From: a virus
IMG/VR virus record: IMGVR_UViG_3300033144_002427
Location: 1-37,359 of that record
Direction: 5' to 3' (one strand)
Length of the DNA: 37,359 bases
Part shown: one piece after another, positions 26,651 to 31,821 of the stretch
Layout: the number at the start of each line of letters is the position of its first letter
How positions within the stretch are numbered: position 1 is the first letter of the stretch
The notes under the pieces: model-generated
Told to the model about the DNA's origin: nothing
The model's input: the letters and a program-made list of their open reading frames with translations, nothing else
Databases searched by the model: none
Made by a program: the position numbers and the translations under genes

Positions 26651-26733
26651 TGACCCAGTTCTCCTGGATATTTATTTCCCTTCTCTGAATTTTGTAGTGA
26701 GGTCATCCACTGTAAATTAGTTTCTAATATTTT
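26647..26733 (-). pseudogene. Decayed HNH endonuclease fragment (C-terminus)
   Basis: The segment upstream of the GT8-like gene translates as ETNLQWMTSLQNSEKGNKYPG followed by a stop, closely matching the C-terminus of the intact HNH enzyme at 4686-5267 (ETNLQWLTPLQNMKKGNRW). The catalytic HNH region and zinc ribbon are missing. The fragment begins inside or just after the 3' end of the RNase H-like gene and its TGA overlaps the next ATG. It marks a former homing insertion at the edge of the glycan cassette. Confidence 0.8.
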
Positions 26734-27199
26734 ATCCTGCAAGTCTTCTACCTCTATCCGCAGCGTAAGAAGCTGCGTAGGCTGAAGGTTTAAGGATAGG
26801 TACTATGTTAGTCATACCCATTACATAACCAGAAGCTGCTTTAACCGCACAGGCTGATCCATGAATATCGTCTGTATTAATGTCCAGGTGCACTTCTACG
26901 TGCAGGTCGCCCACTATGTCGGCGAACTCCAGGTATAGTCCAGCTACACGATATGCTTCATTCATCATACGTTGCATAGGACGATTAGGTTTACTATCAT
27001 AGTCACGTTCCCTATCAGTTTGGTGAAAGATACGACACCCATGATTACCGTCTTTGTGCACCACGACAACGGTCGTGAATTCACCATACCACTGACCCTT
27101 ATTTTTAAAACGCACAGAGTCACAACCAAAGTAAACCTTGGTATTCTCATCGTGTTGTGCTATTAAATCAATAACTTCTTGTTTGTTTATTTTTTTCAT
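26732..27199 (-). CDS. RNase H-like protein (YkuK/DUF458 type)
   Basis: A 155-residue protein with VYFGCDSVRFKNKG near residue 22, TTVVVVHKDGNHGCRIF, and LDINTDDIHGSACAVKAA, the acidic pattern of the DUF458 predicted RNase H-fold family found in firmicutes and many phages. Biochemical role unknown. It overlaps the gene upstream by 4 bases. Its 3' end abuts the HNH relic, so its natural C-terminus may have been altered. Confidence 0.8.
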   Translation of the reverse strand: MKKINKQEVIDLIAQHDENTKVYFGCDSVRFKNKGQWYGEFTTVVVVHKDGNHGCRIFHQTDRERDYDSKPNRPMQRMMNEAYRVAGLYLEFADIVGDLHVEVHLDINTDDIHGSACAVKAASGYVMGMTNIVPILKPSAYAASYAADRGRRLAG

Positions 27200-27417
27200 C
27201 TACACATATTCCTAAGTTCTTCTATTGTACAATCAGTAAGAGCTACTAATGTACCGTGAATAAAACCTAACCAACGATTTATTTTTCTAGTGTCTTCCAT
27301 GTCTAATAATTCGATTATCATAAAAGCTAAATGAGAACCAACTAAACTATCTAATTGATCTTTAAATTCATTAATTTTATTTAGTGTTAATTCGATAATT
27401 TCTTTATCGGTTTTCAT
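27196..27417 (-). CDS. Small helical protein, unknown function
   Basis: A 73-residue mainly helical protein with a hydrophobic middle (about 29-40) too short for certainty as a membrane pass. It is coupled by 4-base overlaps to genes on both sides. I do not recognise a family. Confidence 0.6.
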   Translation of the reverse strand: MKTDKEIIELTLNKINEFKDQLDSLVGSHLAFMIIELLDMEDTRKINRWLGFIHGTLVALTDCTIEELRNMCR

Positions 27418-27641
27418 CCGAAAGATTTCCTTGCATCTCTTTCATTATTAAAGAATCTACAGCCCCAAAAGGTTTCTCTCTCTATATCTATACAAGATTT
27501 AGATTGATGGTCTTCTAAGGTATCTCTATATTGTCTTATAGCATCTTTTAGGTCTTTTGCTTTATATGTACCACAAAAAAGCGCATCTGAACGATTTCCT
27601 GTCGCAACATAACCTTCACACCATAAAGTTATTTTTTTCAT
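27414..27641 (-). CDS. Small cysteine-containing protein, unknown function
   Basis: About 75 residues from ATG 27641, chosen because AGGAATAAC precedes it and because the longer frame would run through tRNA-Arg(TCT). Features are CEGYVATGNRSDALFCG near the start and CIDIERETFWGCRFF later. Its leader lies just after the tRNA CCA end, as for several small genes in this island. Confidence 0.65.
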   Translation of the reverse strand: MKKITLWCEGYVATGNRSDALFCGTYKAKDLKDAIRQYRDTLEDHQSKSCIDIERETFWGCRFFNNERDARKSFG

Positions 27642-27655
27642 TGTTATTCCTAAAT

Positions 27656-27731
27656 TGGCACCCCGAGCAGGACTCGAACCCGCGACCGATGGAGTAGAAA
27701 TCCATTGCTCTTCCAACTGAGCTACCGAGGC
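27656..27731 (-). tRNA. tRNA-Arg(TCT)
   Basis: Full cloverleaf with encoded CCA. The anticodon loop TTTCTAC gives TCT, reading AGA. The acceptor stem pairs along all seven positions with several wobbles, and the T arm is GCGGG/CCTGC. The 5' end begins one base after the TAA of the 107-residue gene. Confidence 0.95.
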
Positions 27732-28055
27732 TTAATAAATGTCCCACCACACGCCTTTATAGCGTGCACGGTAATGTGAATCATCATAGTCAAAGTCTAC
27801 GCCAAGTACTATATGTGGACGAAGTTGGTCGCGTGCGACCCGGCGTCCTATGCGATTGACTCGATTAAAATATTCATGCGTACCTACAGTATAGTTCCTA
27901 GATTCAGTCCCATGTAATAGATAGTCTCTTTCCAGACGTTCTATGTATCTAGGTGCCCATGTGTAATCGGGGTAGTTATCTATCCATTCACGTATTTCTT
28001 TTTTAGTGCTGCCCCAATAGTGTTTATAGGGTACACCTCTTTTTGTTCTTGCCAT
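27732..28055 (-). CDS. Basic aromatic-rich small protein, unknown function
   Basis: A 107-residue protein rich in Arg, Tyr and Trp, ending in WWDIY. It has no known motif. GGAG lies eight bases before the ATG. It is inserted exactly between tRNA-Arg(TCG) and tRNA-Arg(TCT), with its stop codon touching the tRNA 5' end. Confidence 0.7.
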   Translation of the reverse strand: MARTKRGVPYKHYWGSTKKEIREWIDNYPDYTWAPRYIERLERDYLLHGTESRNYTVGTHEYFNRVNRIGRRVARDQLRPHIVLGVDFDYDDSHYRARYKGVWWDIY

Positions 28056-28103
28056 GTTAATCTCCAGTAAGTTTATTTACCATCGCATAACATTCTCCTG
28101 TAG

Positions 28104-28180
28104 TGGCCTCGCCGAAGGGACTCGAACCCCCATATACCTGGTTCGAAGCCAGGGCCGTATCCAGTTCCGGTCACGGCGAG
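28104..28180 (-). tRNA. tRNA-Arg(TCG)
   Basis: Full cloverleaf with CCA. The acceptor stem CTCGCCG/CGGCGAG is perfect, and the anticodon arm CCTGG-CTTCGAA-CCAGG gives TCG, reading CGA and possibly CGN. Confidence 0.96.
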
Positions 28181-28185
28181 ATTGT

Positions 28186-28261
28186 TGGTGGAACCCCACG
28201 GAATTGAACCGTATCCCTTAGTGCTTCAAACTAATGTGCAGACCACTTACACCAGAGTTCC
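28186..28261 (-). tRNA. tRNA-Phe(GAA)
   Basis: Full cloverleaf with CCA. The anticodon loop is TTGAAGC. Only five bases separate its CCA end from tRNA-Arg(TCG), so they are one precursor. Confidence 0.95.
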
Positions 28262-28267
28262 ATATCG

Positions 28268-28363
28268 CTAAGATAGCGTAATTGGTATAACGAAAGCTGA
28301 TATAGCTAACATTATTAAAATTGTGTATAGTGTATATCCCACAACCTTATTTATCTTGTTCAT
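28268..28363 (-). CDS. Possible 31-residue membrane peptide
   Basis: A short frame starts inside the end of the preceding small gene and stops six bases before tRNA-Phe. It encodes MNKINK followed by about 24 hydrophobic residues (VVGYTLYTILIMLAISAFVI and on), a single transmembrane helix. A purine-rich GAGAG site lies about 12 bases upstream. It accounts for an otherwise empty gap. The pattern is convincing for a membrane microprotein, but the frame is short. Confidence 0.5.
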   Translation of the reverse strand: MNKINKVVGYTLYTILIMLAISAFVIPITLS

Positions 28364-28493
28364 CTTCTTTTATCTCTCCAAAATCGTATGCGTGATCGCC
28401 TTCCATCATAAAGTACCAGCGAGCGTCTTTTTCATTTTCTGCTTCGAACACTTTACGTTCTCCGCCTATATATTCTATCCAATATTTCTTCAT
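28347..28493 (-). CDS. Small acidic protein, unknown function
   Basis: A 48-residue protein starting at ATG 28493 after AGGGAATAGG; a longer frame through tRNA-Ile is unlikely. It has a YWIEYIGGERKVFEAENEKD start and an acidic tail. Its leader (GGGAATAGGA) is the same as that of the HD-domain gene, hinting at a shared insertion style for small genes after tRNAs. Confidence 0.65.
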   Translation of the reverse strand: MKKYWIEYIGGERKVFEAENEKDARWYFMMEGDHAYDFGEIKEDEQDK

Positions 28494-28507
28494 TCCTATT
28501 CCCTGTT

Positions 28508-28585
28508 TGGTACTGCGAGTTGGACTCGAACCAACGACCGACGGCATATAAGACCGCAGCTCTAACCTGACTGAGCTACCGCAGC
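28508..28585 (-). tRNA. tRNA-Ile(TAT)
   Basis: Cloverleaf with CCA. The anticodon loop CTTATAT gives TAT, reading the AUA codon that many bacteria serve with a lysidine-modified CAT tRNA instead. The acceptor stem has terminal wobble pairs. Confidence 0.93.
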
Positions 28586-28586
28586 A

Positions 28587-29072
28587 TTACTTATATTTCT
28601 CTATAATCTTTGCAAGTTCAATAGGTACTCCACCTAGTACGTCTACACAGACATTTATATAACGTCTGTCTTGAATACTTTTTTGGTGTACGTGTCCGTG
28701 AATATTATACCTATCTCTTAGCTCATTTGGATGAATAGGACAGTGACTTAACCAATATCCCTTATACTTACTGAACCAAGTAATCTTATAAAAGTATTTT
28801 TGATACTCCTCTAACTTAAATGTATCGTGATTACCTGGTAGTAATATTTTATTACCATTCATCTGTCCGATTAACTTAAGTTTATCTAAATCAAAACATA
28901 CATCCCCCAGTACATATACTATATCTTTTTTATTTGTAACAACAGAGTTCCATTGCTCTACTAGCCAACGGTCATGTTCATCTACAGTCTCACCATAGCG
29001 ATGACCTTGGGCGAACTTAAGAATATTCTTATGCCCTATATGTAGATCGCTTATAAAAAATATTTTACTCAT
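28587..29072 (-). CDS. Calcineurin-like metallophosphoesterase
   Basis: About 161 residues from ATG 29072, just after tRNA-Leu. Metal-binding motifs are in order: ISDLHIGHKN, LGDVCFD, LLPGNHD, LSHCPIHP and NIHGHVH. The size and motif set fit small phage phosphoesterases of the YfcE/MJ0936-like class, which act on phosphodiesters or nucleotides. The start with weak AACAGAG was chosen because the frame upstream is tRNA sequence. Confidence 0.9.
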   Translation of the reverse strand: MSKIFFISDLHIGHKNILKFAQGHRYGETVDEHDRWLVEQWNSVVTNKKDIVYVLGDVCFDLDKLKLIGQMNGNKILLPGNHDTFKLEEYQKYFYKITWFSKYKGYWLSHCPIHPNELRDRYNIHGHVHQKSIQDRRYINVCVDVLGGVPIELAKIIEKYK

Positions 29073-29088
29073 CTCTGTTTCATTTGTT

Positions 29089-29165
29089 TGGTAGGGATGA
29101 ACGGATTCGAACCGATACTGAACTGGGCTTAAACCAGATGCCTCTGCCAATTGGGCCACATCCCC
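29089..29165 (-). tRNA. tRNA-Leu(TAA) with short variable loop
   Basis: CCA is encoded, the acceptor GGGGATG/CATCCCT is paired, and the anticodon loop TTTAAGC gives TAA for UUA. The variable loop is only about five bases (TCAGT), whereas bacterial tRNA-Leu normally has a long variable arm. The D arm (GCCCAATTGGCAGAGGC) closely resembles that of tRNA-Leu(TAG) at 34585-34661. Confidence 0.88.
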
Positions 29166-29169
29166 ATAG

Positions 29170-29385
29170 TTATTTTATAATACCCAAAGCTGTTCTAATT
29201 TCATGTTGAGCAGCCTTGTGTCCTGCTCTGTAAGCATCATTGCACATTTTGGCAACCATATCTGCTTTCTTCTCACTGGAGAAAATGCGATAATGGCAGA
29301 TAGTGCCCGCATAAAACCCAAAACCTACCCCTGGCCCCTCTACTGCATATTCTAGCTTAGAATTTATAATACTTCGATATTTCAT
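29170..29385 (-). CDS. Small protein, unknown function
   Basis: A 71-residue protein with a glycine-rich GPGVGFGFYAGTICHYRIF segment and a helical C-terminus. No family recognised. It lies between the SleB-like gene and tRNA-Leu(TAA). Confidence 0.65.
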   Translation of the reverse strand: MKYRSIINSKLEYAVEGPGVGFGFYAGTICHYRIFSSEKKADMVAKMCNDAYRAGHKAAQHEIRTALGIIK

Positions 29386-29388
29386 TTT

Positions 29389-29763
29389 TTACTCTATATA
29401 AAATATATGTTCGCCAATCTTAGCGACCATTTGCATTTCTTTTGCCCAATATGGTTTTACATACAAGGCGTGGTAGTGCATTACTCCTTTAAGATCATTA
29501 TGTCCTGATCCCCCTAATACACCTTTAGCAACCATTTGTGCTCGTTGCCATGCTTCTTCATGTTGTGGTACATCCGACTTACCATCCCAGTACCATGAAA
29601 ATTGTTTGTGCTGATTGACTACGCCACATACTGTATCTGGGTAATCTGGGCTTACTACTCTATTCATTGTTACTTGAGCTACAGCAACTTGTCCAGCTAT
29701 ACTCTGATTTTGTGCCTCGAAATAAACATTCATAGCTAGACACATCATAACTAAATTAATCAT
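29389..29763 (-). CDS. SleB/Hydrolase_2-type cell-wall hydrolase
   Basis: About 124 residues from ATG 29763, which follows GAGGG and lies just past tRNA-Cys. Right after a short hydrophobic N-terminus is the family core AMNVYFEAQNQSIAGQVAVA, with the catalytic-type Glu, then TMNRV, CGVVNQHKQFSWYWDG and HYHALYVKPYWA. The family cleaves peptidoglycan. It is separate from the lysis genes at the left end, so it could aid virion entry, lysis or remodelling. It lacks a peptidoglycan-binding domain. Confidence 0.88.
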   Translation of the reverse strand: MINLVMMCLAMNVYFEAQNQSIAGQVAVAQVTMNRVVSPDYPDTVCGVVNQHKQFSWYWDGKSDVPQHEEAWQRAQMVAKGVLGGSGHNDLKGVMHYHALYVKPYWAKEMQMVAKIGEHIFYIE

Positions 29764-29777
29764 ATATACCCTCGTAT

Positions 29778-29853
29778 TGGAAGGACAGGTCGGATCCGAG
29801 CCGACATTCTCGGGATTTGCAATCCCGCGCATAACCATTTCTGCCACTGTCCC
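29778..29853 (-). tRNA. tRNA-Cys(GCA)
   Basis: Cloverleaf with CCA. The anticodon arm CGGGA-TTGCAAA-TCCCG gives GCA. The discriminator is U73, as expected for Cys tRNAs. Confidence 0.96.
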
Positions 29854-29862
29854 TAAATAAAT

Positions 29863-29938
29863 TGGCTGACCGAGTAGGATTCGAACCTACACTCGCAAGG
29901 ATCAAAACCTTGTGCATTACCAATTATGCTACCGGCCA
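29863..29938 (-). tRNA. tRNA-Gln(TTG)
   Basis: Cloverleaf with CCA. The anticodon arm CAAGG-TTTTGAT-CCTTG gives TTG. Its 5' part overlaps the last codons of the small gene at 29924-30112 by 15 bases. Confidence 0.95.
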
Positions 29939-30112
29939 ATTTTCATCGTATATGATTTTTATCACTTCATCATTAGAATCTCTCAACTCTATTCTTTGAG
30001 TAATGCCACCATGTACTATACAGCTATTAGCGTAAGTTTCTGCAGAATTAAGGTCTATACTATTTCTTAACCTTATCCACTCGTCTTGTCTTTTCAACCA
30101 TACACTAACCAC
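29924..30112 (-). CDS. Small protein ending inside tRNA-Gln
   Basis: A 62-residue protein from a GTG directly after the stop of the HD-domain gene, with GGGAT upstream. It contains a helix and a short beta hairpin (RIELRDSNDEVIKIIYDENW). Its stop lies within the tRNA-Gln 5' half, so processing of the tRNA would cut this mRNA. Function unknown. Confidence 0.6.
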   Translation of the reverse strand: MVSVWLKRQDEWIRLRNSIDLNSAETYANSCIVHGGITQRIELRDSNDEVIKIIYDENWPVA

Positions 30113-30577
30113 TTAAAATCCCATTTCTTCTAATACTTGGGCTTTTTCTACTAAATAAATCTTTGCAAATCCTGGATCATGTGCAACAATACTGGCCGTG
30201 TTATCGGCCAAGTCGCACCACTTGATCAACTTTGCGTCTACATGAACAGTACTGAGACGTTTAGCTTCTAAGGCTTTTCGCTTTGCTCTATTCATATGTG
30301 GATAATTTTCAGGAGTAAAATGATCTGTAAGATCATATACTAACCCTGCTACTCTTTCCCCGAAAATCTCACCAATTTCGTCAATCGTTACTGCAGTATC
30401 TTCTACAGTATCGTGAAGAAAAGCAGCAGCAATCATTTCGGCATCTTGCACCAATTTAGCTACCCCTCTAGCAACATTATAACAATGTGTGAAATACGGT
30501 TCCCCCGTATATCTACGTTTCTGATTGTAATGCGCTTCTTTAGCGATCCATTCTGCTTTTTGAATTATGTTTTTCAT
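30113..30577 (-). CDS. HD-domain alarmone hydrolase-like protein (SpoT-HD/MESH1 type)
   Basis: A 154-residue stand-alone HD phosphohydrolase. Visible motifs are KRRYTGEPYFTHCYNVA near residues 20-36, AFLHDTVEDT near 52 with the HD metal pair, and KWCDLADNTASIV near 120. This is the layout of the ppGpp-hydrolase half of RelA/SpoT and of small alarmone hydrolases, with no synthetase or TGS domain. It would lower ppGpp or a related nucleotide during infection. The start follows AGGGAATAGGA just after tRNA-Ser(TGA). Confidence 0.87.
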   Translation of the reverse strand: MKNIIQKAEWIAKEAHYNQKRRYTGEPYFTHCYNVARGVAKLVQDAEMIAAAFLHDTVEDTAVTIDEIGEIFGERVAGLVYDLTDHFTPENYPHMNRAKRKALEAKRLSTVHVDAKLIKWCDLADNTASIVAHDPGFAKIYLVEKAQVLEEMGF

Positions 30578-30590
30578 TCCTATTCCCTAT

Positions 30591-30677
30591 TGGCGGAGGA
30601 TGAAGGAGTCGAACCCTTACCTATTATGATACCCTGGTATTCAACACCAGTTGCCGGCCAACCCAGCGGCACCCTCC
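30591..30677 (-). tRNA. tRNA-Ser(TGA)
   Basis: Class II cloverleaf with CCA, a long variable arm containing TATCATAATAGGTA, and anticodon loop GTTGAAT giving TGA. Acceptor GGAGGGT/ATCCTCC with discriminator G. Confidence 0.95.
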
Positions 30678-30685
30678 AAAATTAA

Positions 30686-30734
30686 GTCCTGCGAGGTAAT
30701 TCCTCTTAACTACTCACCCCTAACGCGTCAGGAC
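30686..30734 (-). other. Small structured element between two Ser tRNAs
   Basis: GTCCTG and CAGGAC form a perfect six-pair closing stem. Inside it is a second perfect stem, GAGG/CCTC with a five-base loop. There is no CCA and no anticodon-like loop. It may be a tRNA remnant or an RNA-processing element. I see no gene in the 30678-30747 gap. Confidence 0.5.
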
Positions 30735-30747
30735 ACACACGATGCAT

Positions 30748-30834
30748 TGGTGGAAGACGTGAGACTCGAACTCACACACCTATTATGATGTACGGTTTAG
30801 CAAACCGCTGCGTTATCCTTTGCGCCAGTCTTCC
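30748..30834 (-). tRNA. tRNA-Ser(GCT)
   Basis: Class II cloverleaf with CCA. The acceptor GGAAGAC/GTCTTCC is perfect, and the anticodon loop TTGCTAA gives GCT. Its variable arm shares ATCATAATAGGT with tRNA-Ser(TGA), so the two arose by duplication. The discriminator reads A rather than the usual G. Confidence 0.93.
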
Positions 30835-30838
30835 ATTT

Positions 30839-30910
30839 ATTAAAAAGTATTCCTCTGGGAACTACCCTTAAGAAAGCCTCGTTACCTTTCAGCAAAGAAT
30901 ACTTTTTAAT
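30839..30910 (-). repeat. 14-base perfect inverted repeat with folded loop
   Basis: ATTAAAAAGTATTC (30839-30852) and its exact complement (30897-30910) enclose 44 bases that themselves can form two hairpins (GGG/CCC and GAAAG/CTTTC), giving a three-way junction. On the minus strand the right arm ends in TTTTT, so it may act as a second terminator after the tmRNA, or be an independent structured RNA. Confidence 0.7.
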
Positions 30911-30938
30911 AAAAGGTGGGTCTTTTTAAGTGAGACCC
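30908..30938 (-). terminator. Terminator after the tmRNA coding piece
   Basis: Minus-strand stem GGGTCT/AGACCC with a nine-base loop is followed by ACCTTTTATT. It is placed about 60 bases after the tag stop codon and probably marks the 3' end of the tmRNA precursor. It overlaps the neighbouring inverted repeat by three bases. Confidence 0.75.
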
Positions 30939-30939
30939 T

Positions 30940-31305
30940 TAACACTTGAATATTTCTGTTGACAGGCTATCCCATACCCCGCATAAGCTAAGCTGTTTAG
31001 GCCGCCATTGCAAGTTCGACATAGGCATCCTCAGATGCTCCCATTATAGGGAAGTCGATTATGTTATCATTTCCGATTACATTGTTAATACTTACGGTAT
31101 CAAACGAGTTGTCCATTTAGCTTTCGTATGTCAATCTATTCCAAGTCAGCCCCATCAGATACACTCTAATCCCCCTCCCCTGCAAGGGCGGCTTCCATGT
31201 TGCAGCACAGTGAGCGATTGCCCATGAAAGTGTACGTGGTGGAGCTGAAGGGATTCGAACCCTTGTCTTGTCCATCTATTTCTAAATTTCATACAACTAT
31301 ATGTT
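30940..31305 (-). ncRNA. ssrA: Circularly permuted two-piece tmRNA
   Basis: tmRNA rescues stalled ribosomes by acting as tRNA-Ala and then as a short mRNA. Here the order is permuted. First comes the acceptor piece (about 31305-31237): one P2 strand, T arm AAGGG-TTCGAAT-CCCTT and CAGCTCC-A-CCA. Then an 83-base intervening segment, then the coding piece starting GGGGCTG at 31153. GGGGCTG pairs with CAGCTCC along seven positions, with G3-U70, the alanine identity pair. P2 pairs 31120-31115 with 31287-31282 and 31112-31107 with 31298-31293. The tag frame ends ELAMAA-TAA at 30997; the resume codon is GCA at 31038 or GGA at 31041, giving ASEDAYVELAMAA with or without a leading G. Flanks of the intervening segment (31227-31234 with 31160-31167) also pair. 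The 3' limit and the outer 5' end are approximate. Confidence 0.9.
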
Positions 31306-31498
31306 TAGCACAATGTTTGCTTATAGCAACTGTATTGCCATAAATACGTAGTAGTACATTATTCTTTGTACTACCTATACATTTTATCTTTGCACCTTCA
31401 ATAAGACCTAATGTCATAATTCGGAGAATACAATTACAGGATGTATCTACTTTCTTTATTGTTACTGTACTTCCTACTTCTAATTCATTTAGTCTCAT
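31289..31498 (-). CDS. FeoA-like SH3-fold protein
   Basis: A 69-residue protein matching the FeoA domain along its length: MRLNELEVGSTVTIKKV, then RIMTLGLIEGAKIKCIG, then LLRIYGNTVAISKHCAKHI. FeoA is a small cytosolic partner of the ferrous-iron transporter FeoB, and the same fold forms the C-terminal domain of DtxR-type regulators; no feoB is in the window. AAAGG lies about seven bases before the ATG. The gene is wedged between rnpB and ssrA: its ribosome-binding site overlaps the 3' strand of the rnpB P1 helix, and its last codons form a P2 strand of the tmRNA. Translation and RNA maturation should therefore conflict. Confidence 0.8.
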   Translation of the reverse strand: MRLNELEVGSTVTIKKVDTSCNCILRIMTLGLIEGAKIKCIGSTKNNVLLRIYGNTVAISKHCAKHIVV

Positions 31499-31500
31499 TT

Positions 31501-31746
31501 ATTACCTTTATAGCCGAGATTCTGTATTAATACACATTCATCTATTGGCCACTACCCGTCGTCATTAGGGCTTCGGTTCCCTTCGAACTGTTTGTGTTGC
31601 AGGCTATATACGCAGTAATAGTGAGGAAGGTGGGACTTGAACCCACTTCAGCTTTCGCTTACCAAGTATGTTTCAACTCTGCATTTCCTCTTCTGCGCCT
31701 AAGCGCCTGTCCCGAGCTTCCTCTCCGTAGAGCGTGTAATTGTAAT
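31501..31746 (-). ncRNA. rnpB: RNase P RNA, compact phage-encoded form
   Basis: This is the catalytic RNA that cuts 5' leaders from pre-tRNAs. The 5' conserved block GAGGAAGCTCGGGA (31723-31710) and the 3' block AGATGAATG...ACAGAATCTCGGCT (31543-31512) match the universal RNase P core. P4 forms between 31718-31710 and 31519-31512 with the single bulged U at the expected place. P1 (31746-31742 with 31505-31501) and P2 (31738-31734 with 31535-31531) close the molecule. A GGTAAGCGAAAG block followed by the hairpin GTGGG-TTCAAGT-CCCAC fits the P10-P12 region. At about 246 bases it is much shorter than the E. coli RNA (377), so several peripheral helices are missing. I see no rnpA; the host protein would be needed. 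Confidence 0.9.
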
Positions 31747-31747
31747 T

Positions 31748-31819
31748 TGGCAAACGAGGTCGGAGTTGAACCGACTCGACAAGGTTTTGGAGACCTGCCC
31801 GCTCCCCAGCTGCCTCGAA
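31748..31819 (-). tRNA. tRNA-Trp(CCA), degenerate
   Basis: CCA is encoded, the T arm GTCGG-TTCAACT-CCGAC is perfect, and the anticodon loop CTCCAAA is typical for Trp. The acceptor stem has two T-T mismatches and the D region is about three bases short. Its CCA end lies one base from the first pairing base of rnpB. Confidence 0.75.
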
Positions 31820-31821
31820 TG

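Noticed and set aside
27414-27716. Longer versions of several small genes reading through tRNAs (also at 28547, 29159, 29847 and 34515)
   Set aside because: The N-terminal extensions (such as SVAGSSPARG) are translated tRNA sequence; better starts with ribosome-binding sites lie just after each CCA.
28323-28565. Plus-strand open frame across small genes and tRNA-Ile
   Set aside because: It runs antisense through a tRNA and two minus-strand frames, with no ribosome-binding site.
31207-31219. CAGTGAGCGATTG on the plus strand, identical to a stretch I recall from the E. coli RNase P RNA
   Set aside because: It is on the opposite strand from rnpB and lies in the tmRNA intervening segment; probably chance.
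31621-31690. A tRNA-like segment with T-loop-like hairpin GTGGG-TTCAAGT-CCCAC and complementary GAGGAA/TTCCTC ends
   Set aside because: No acceptable D or anticodon arm and no CCA. The segment lies wholly within the RNase P RNA and is explained as its P10-P12 region; the T-loop likeness remains a curiosity.
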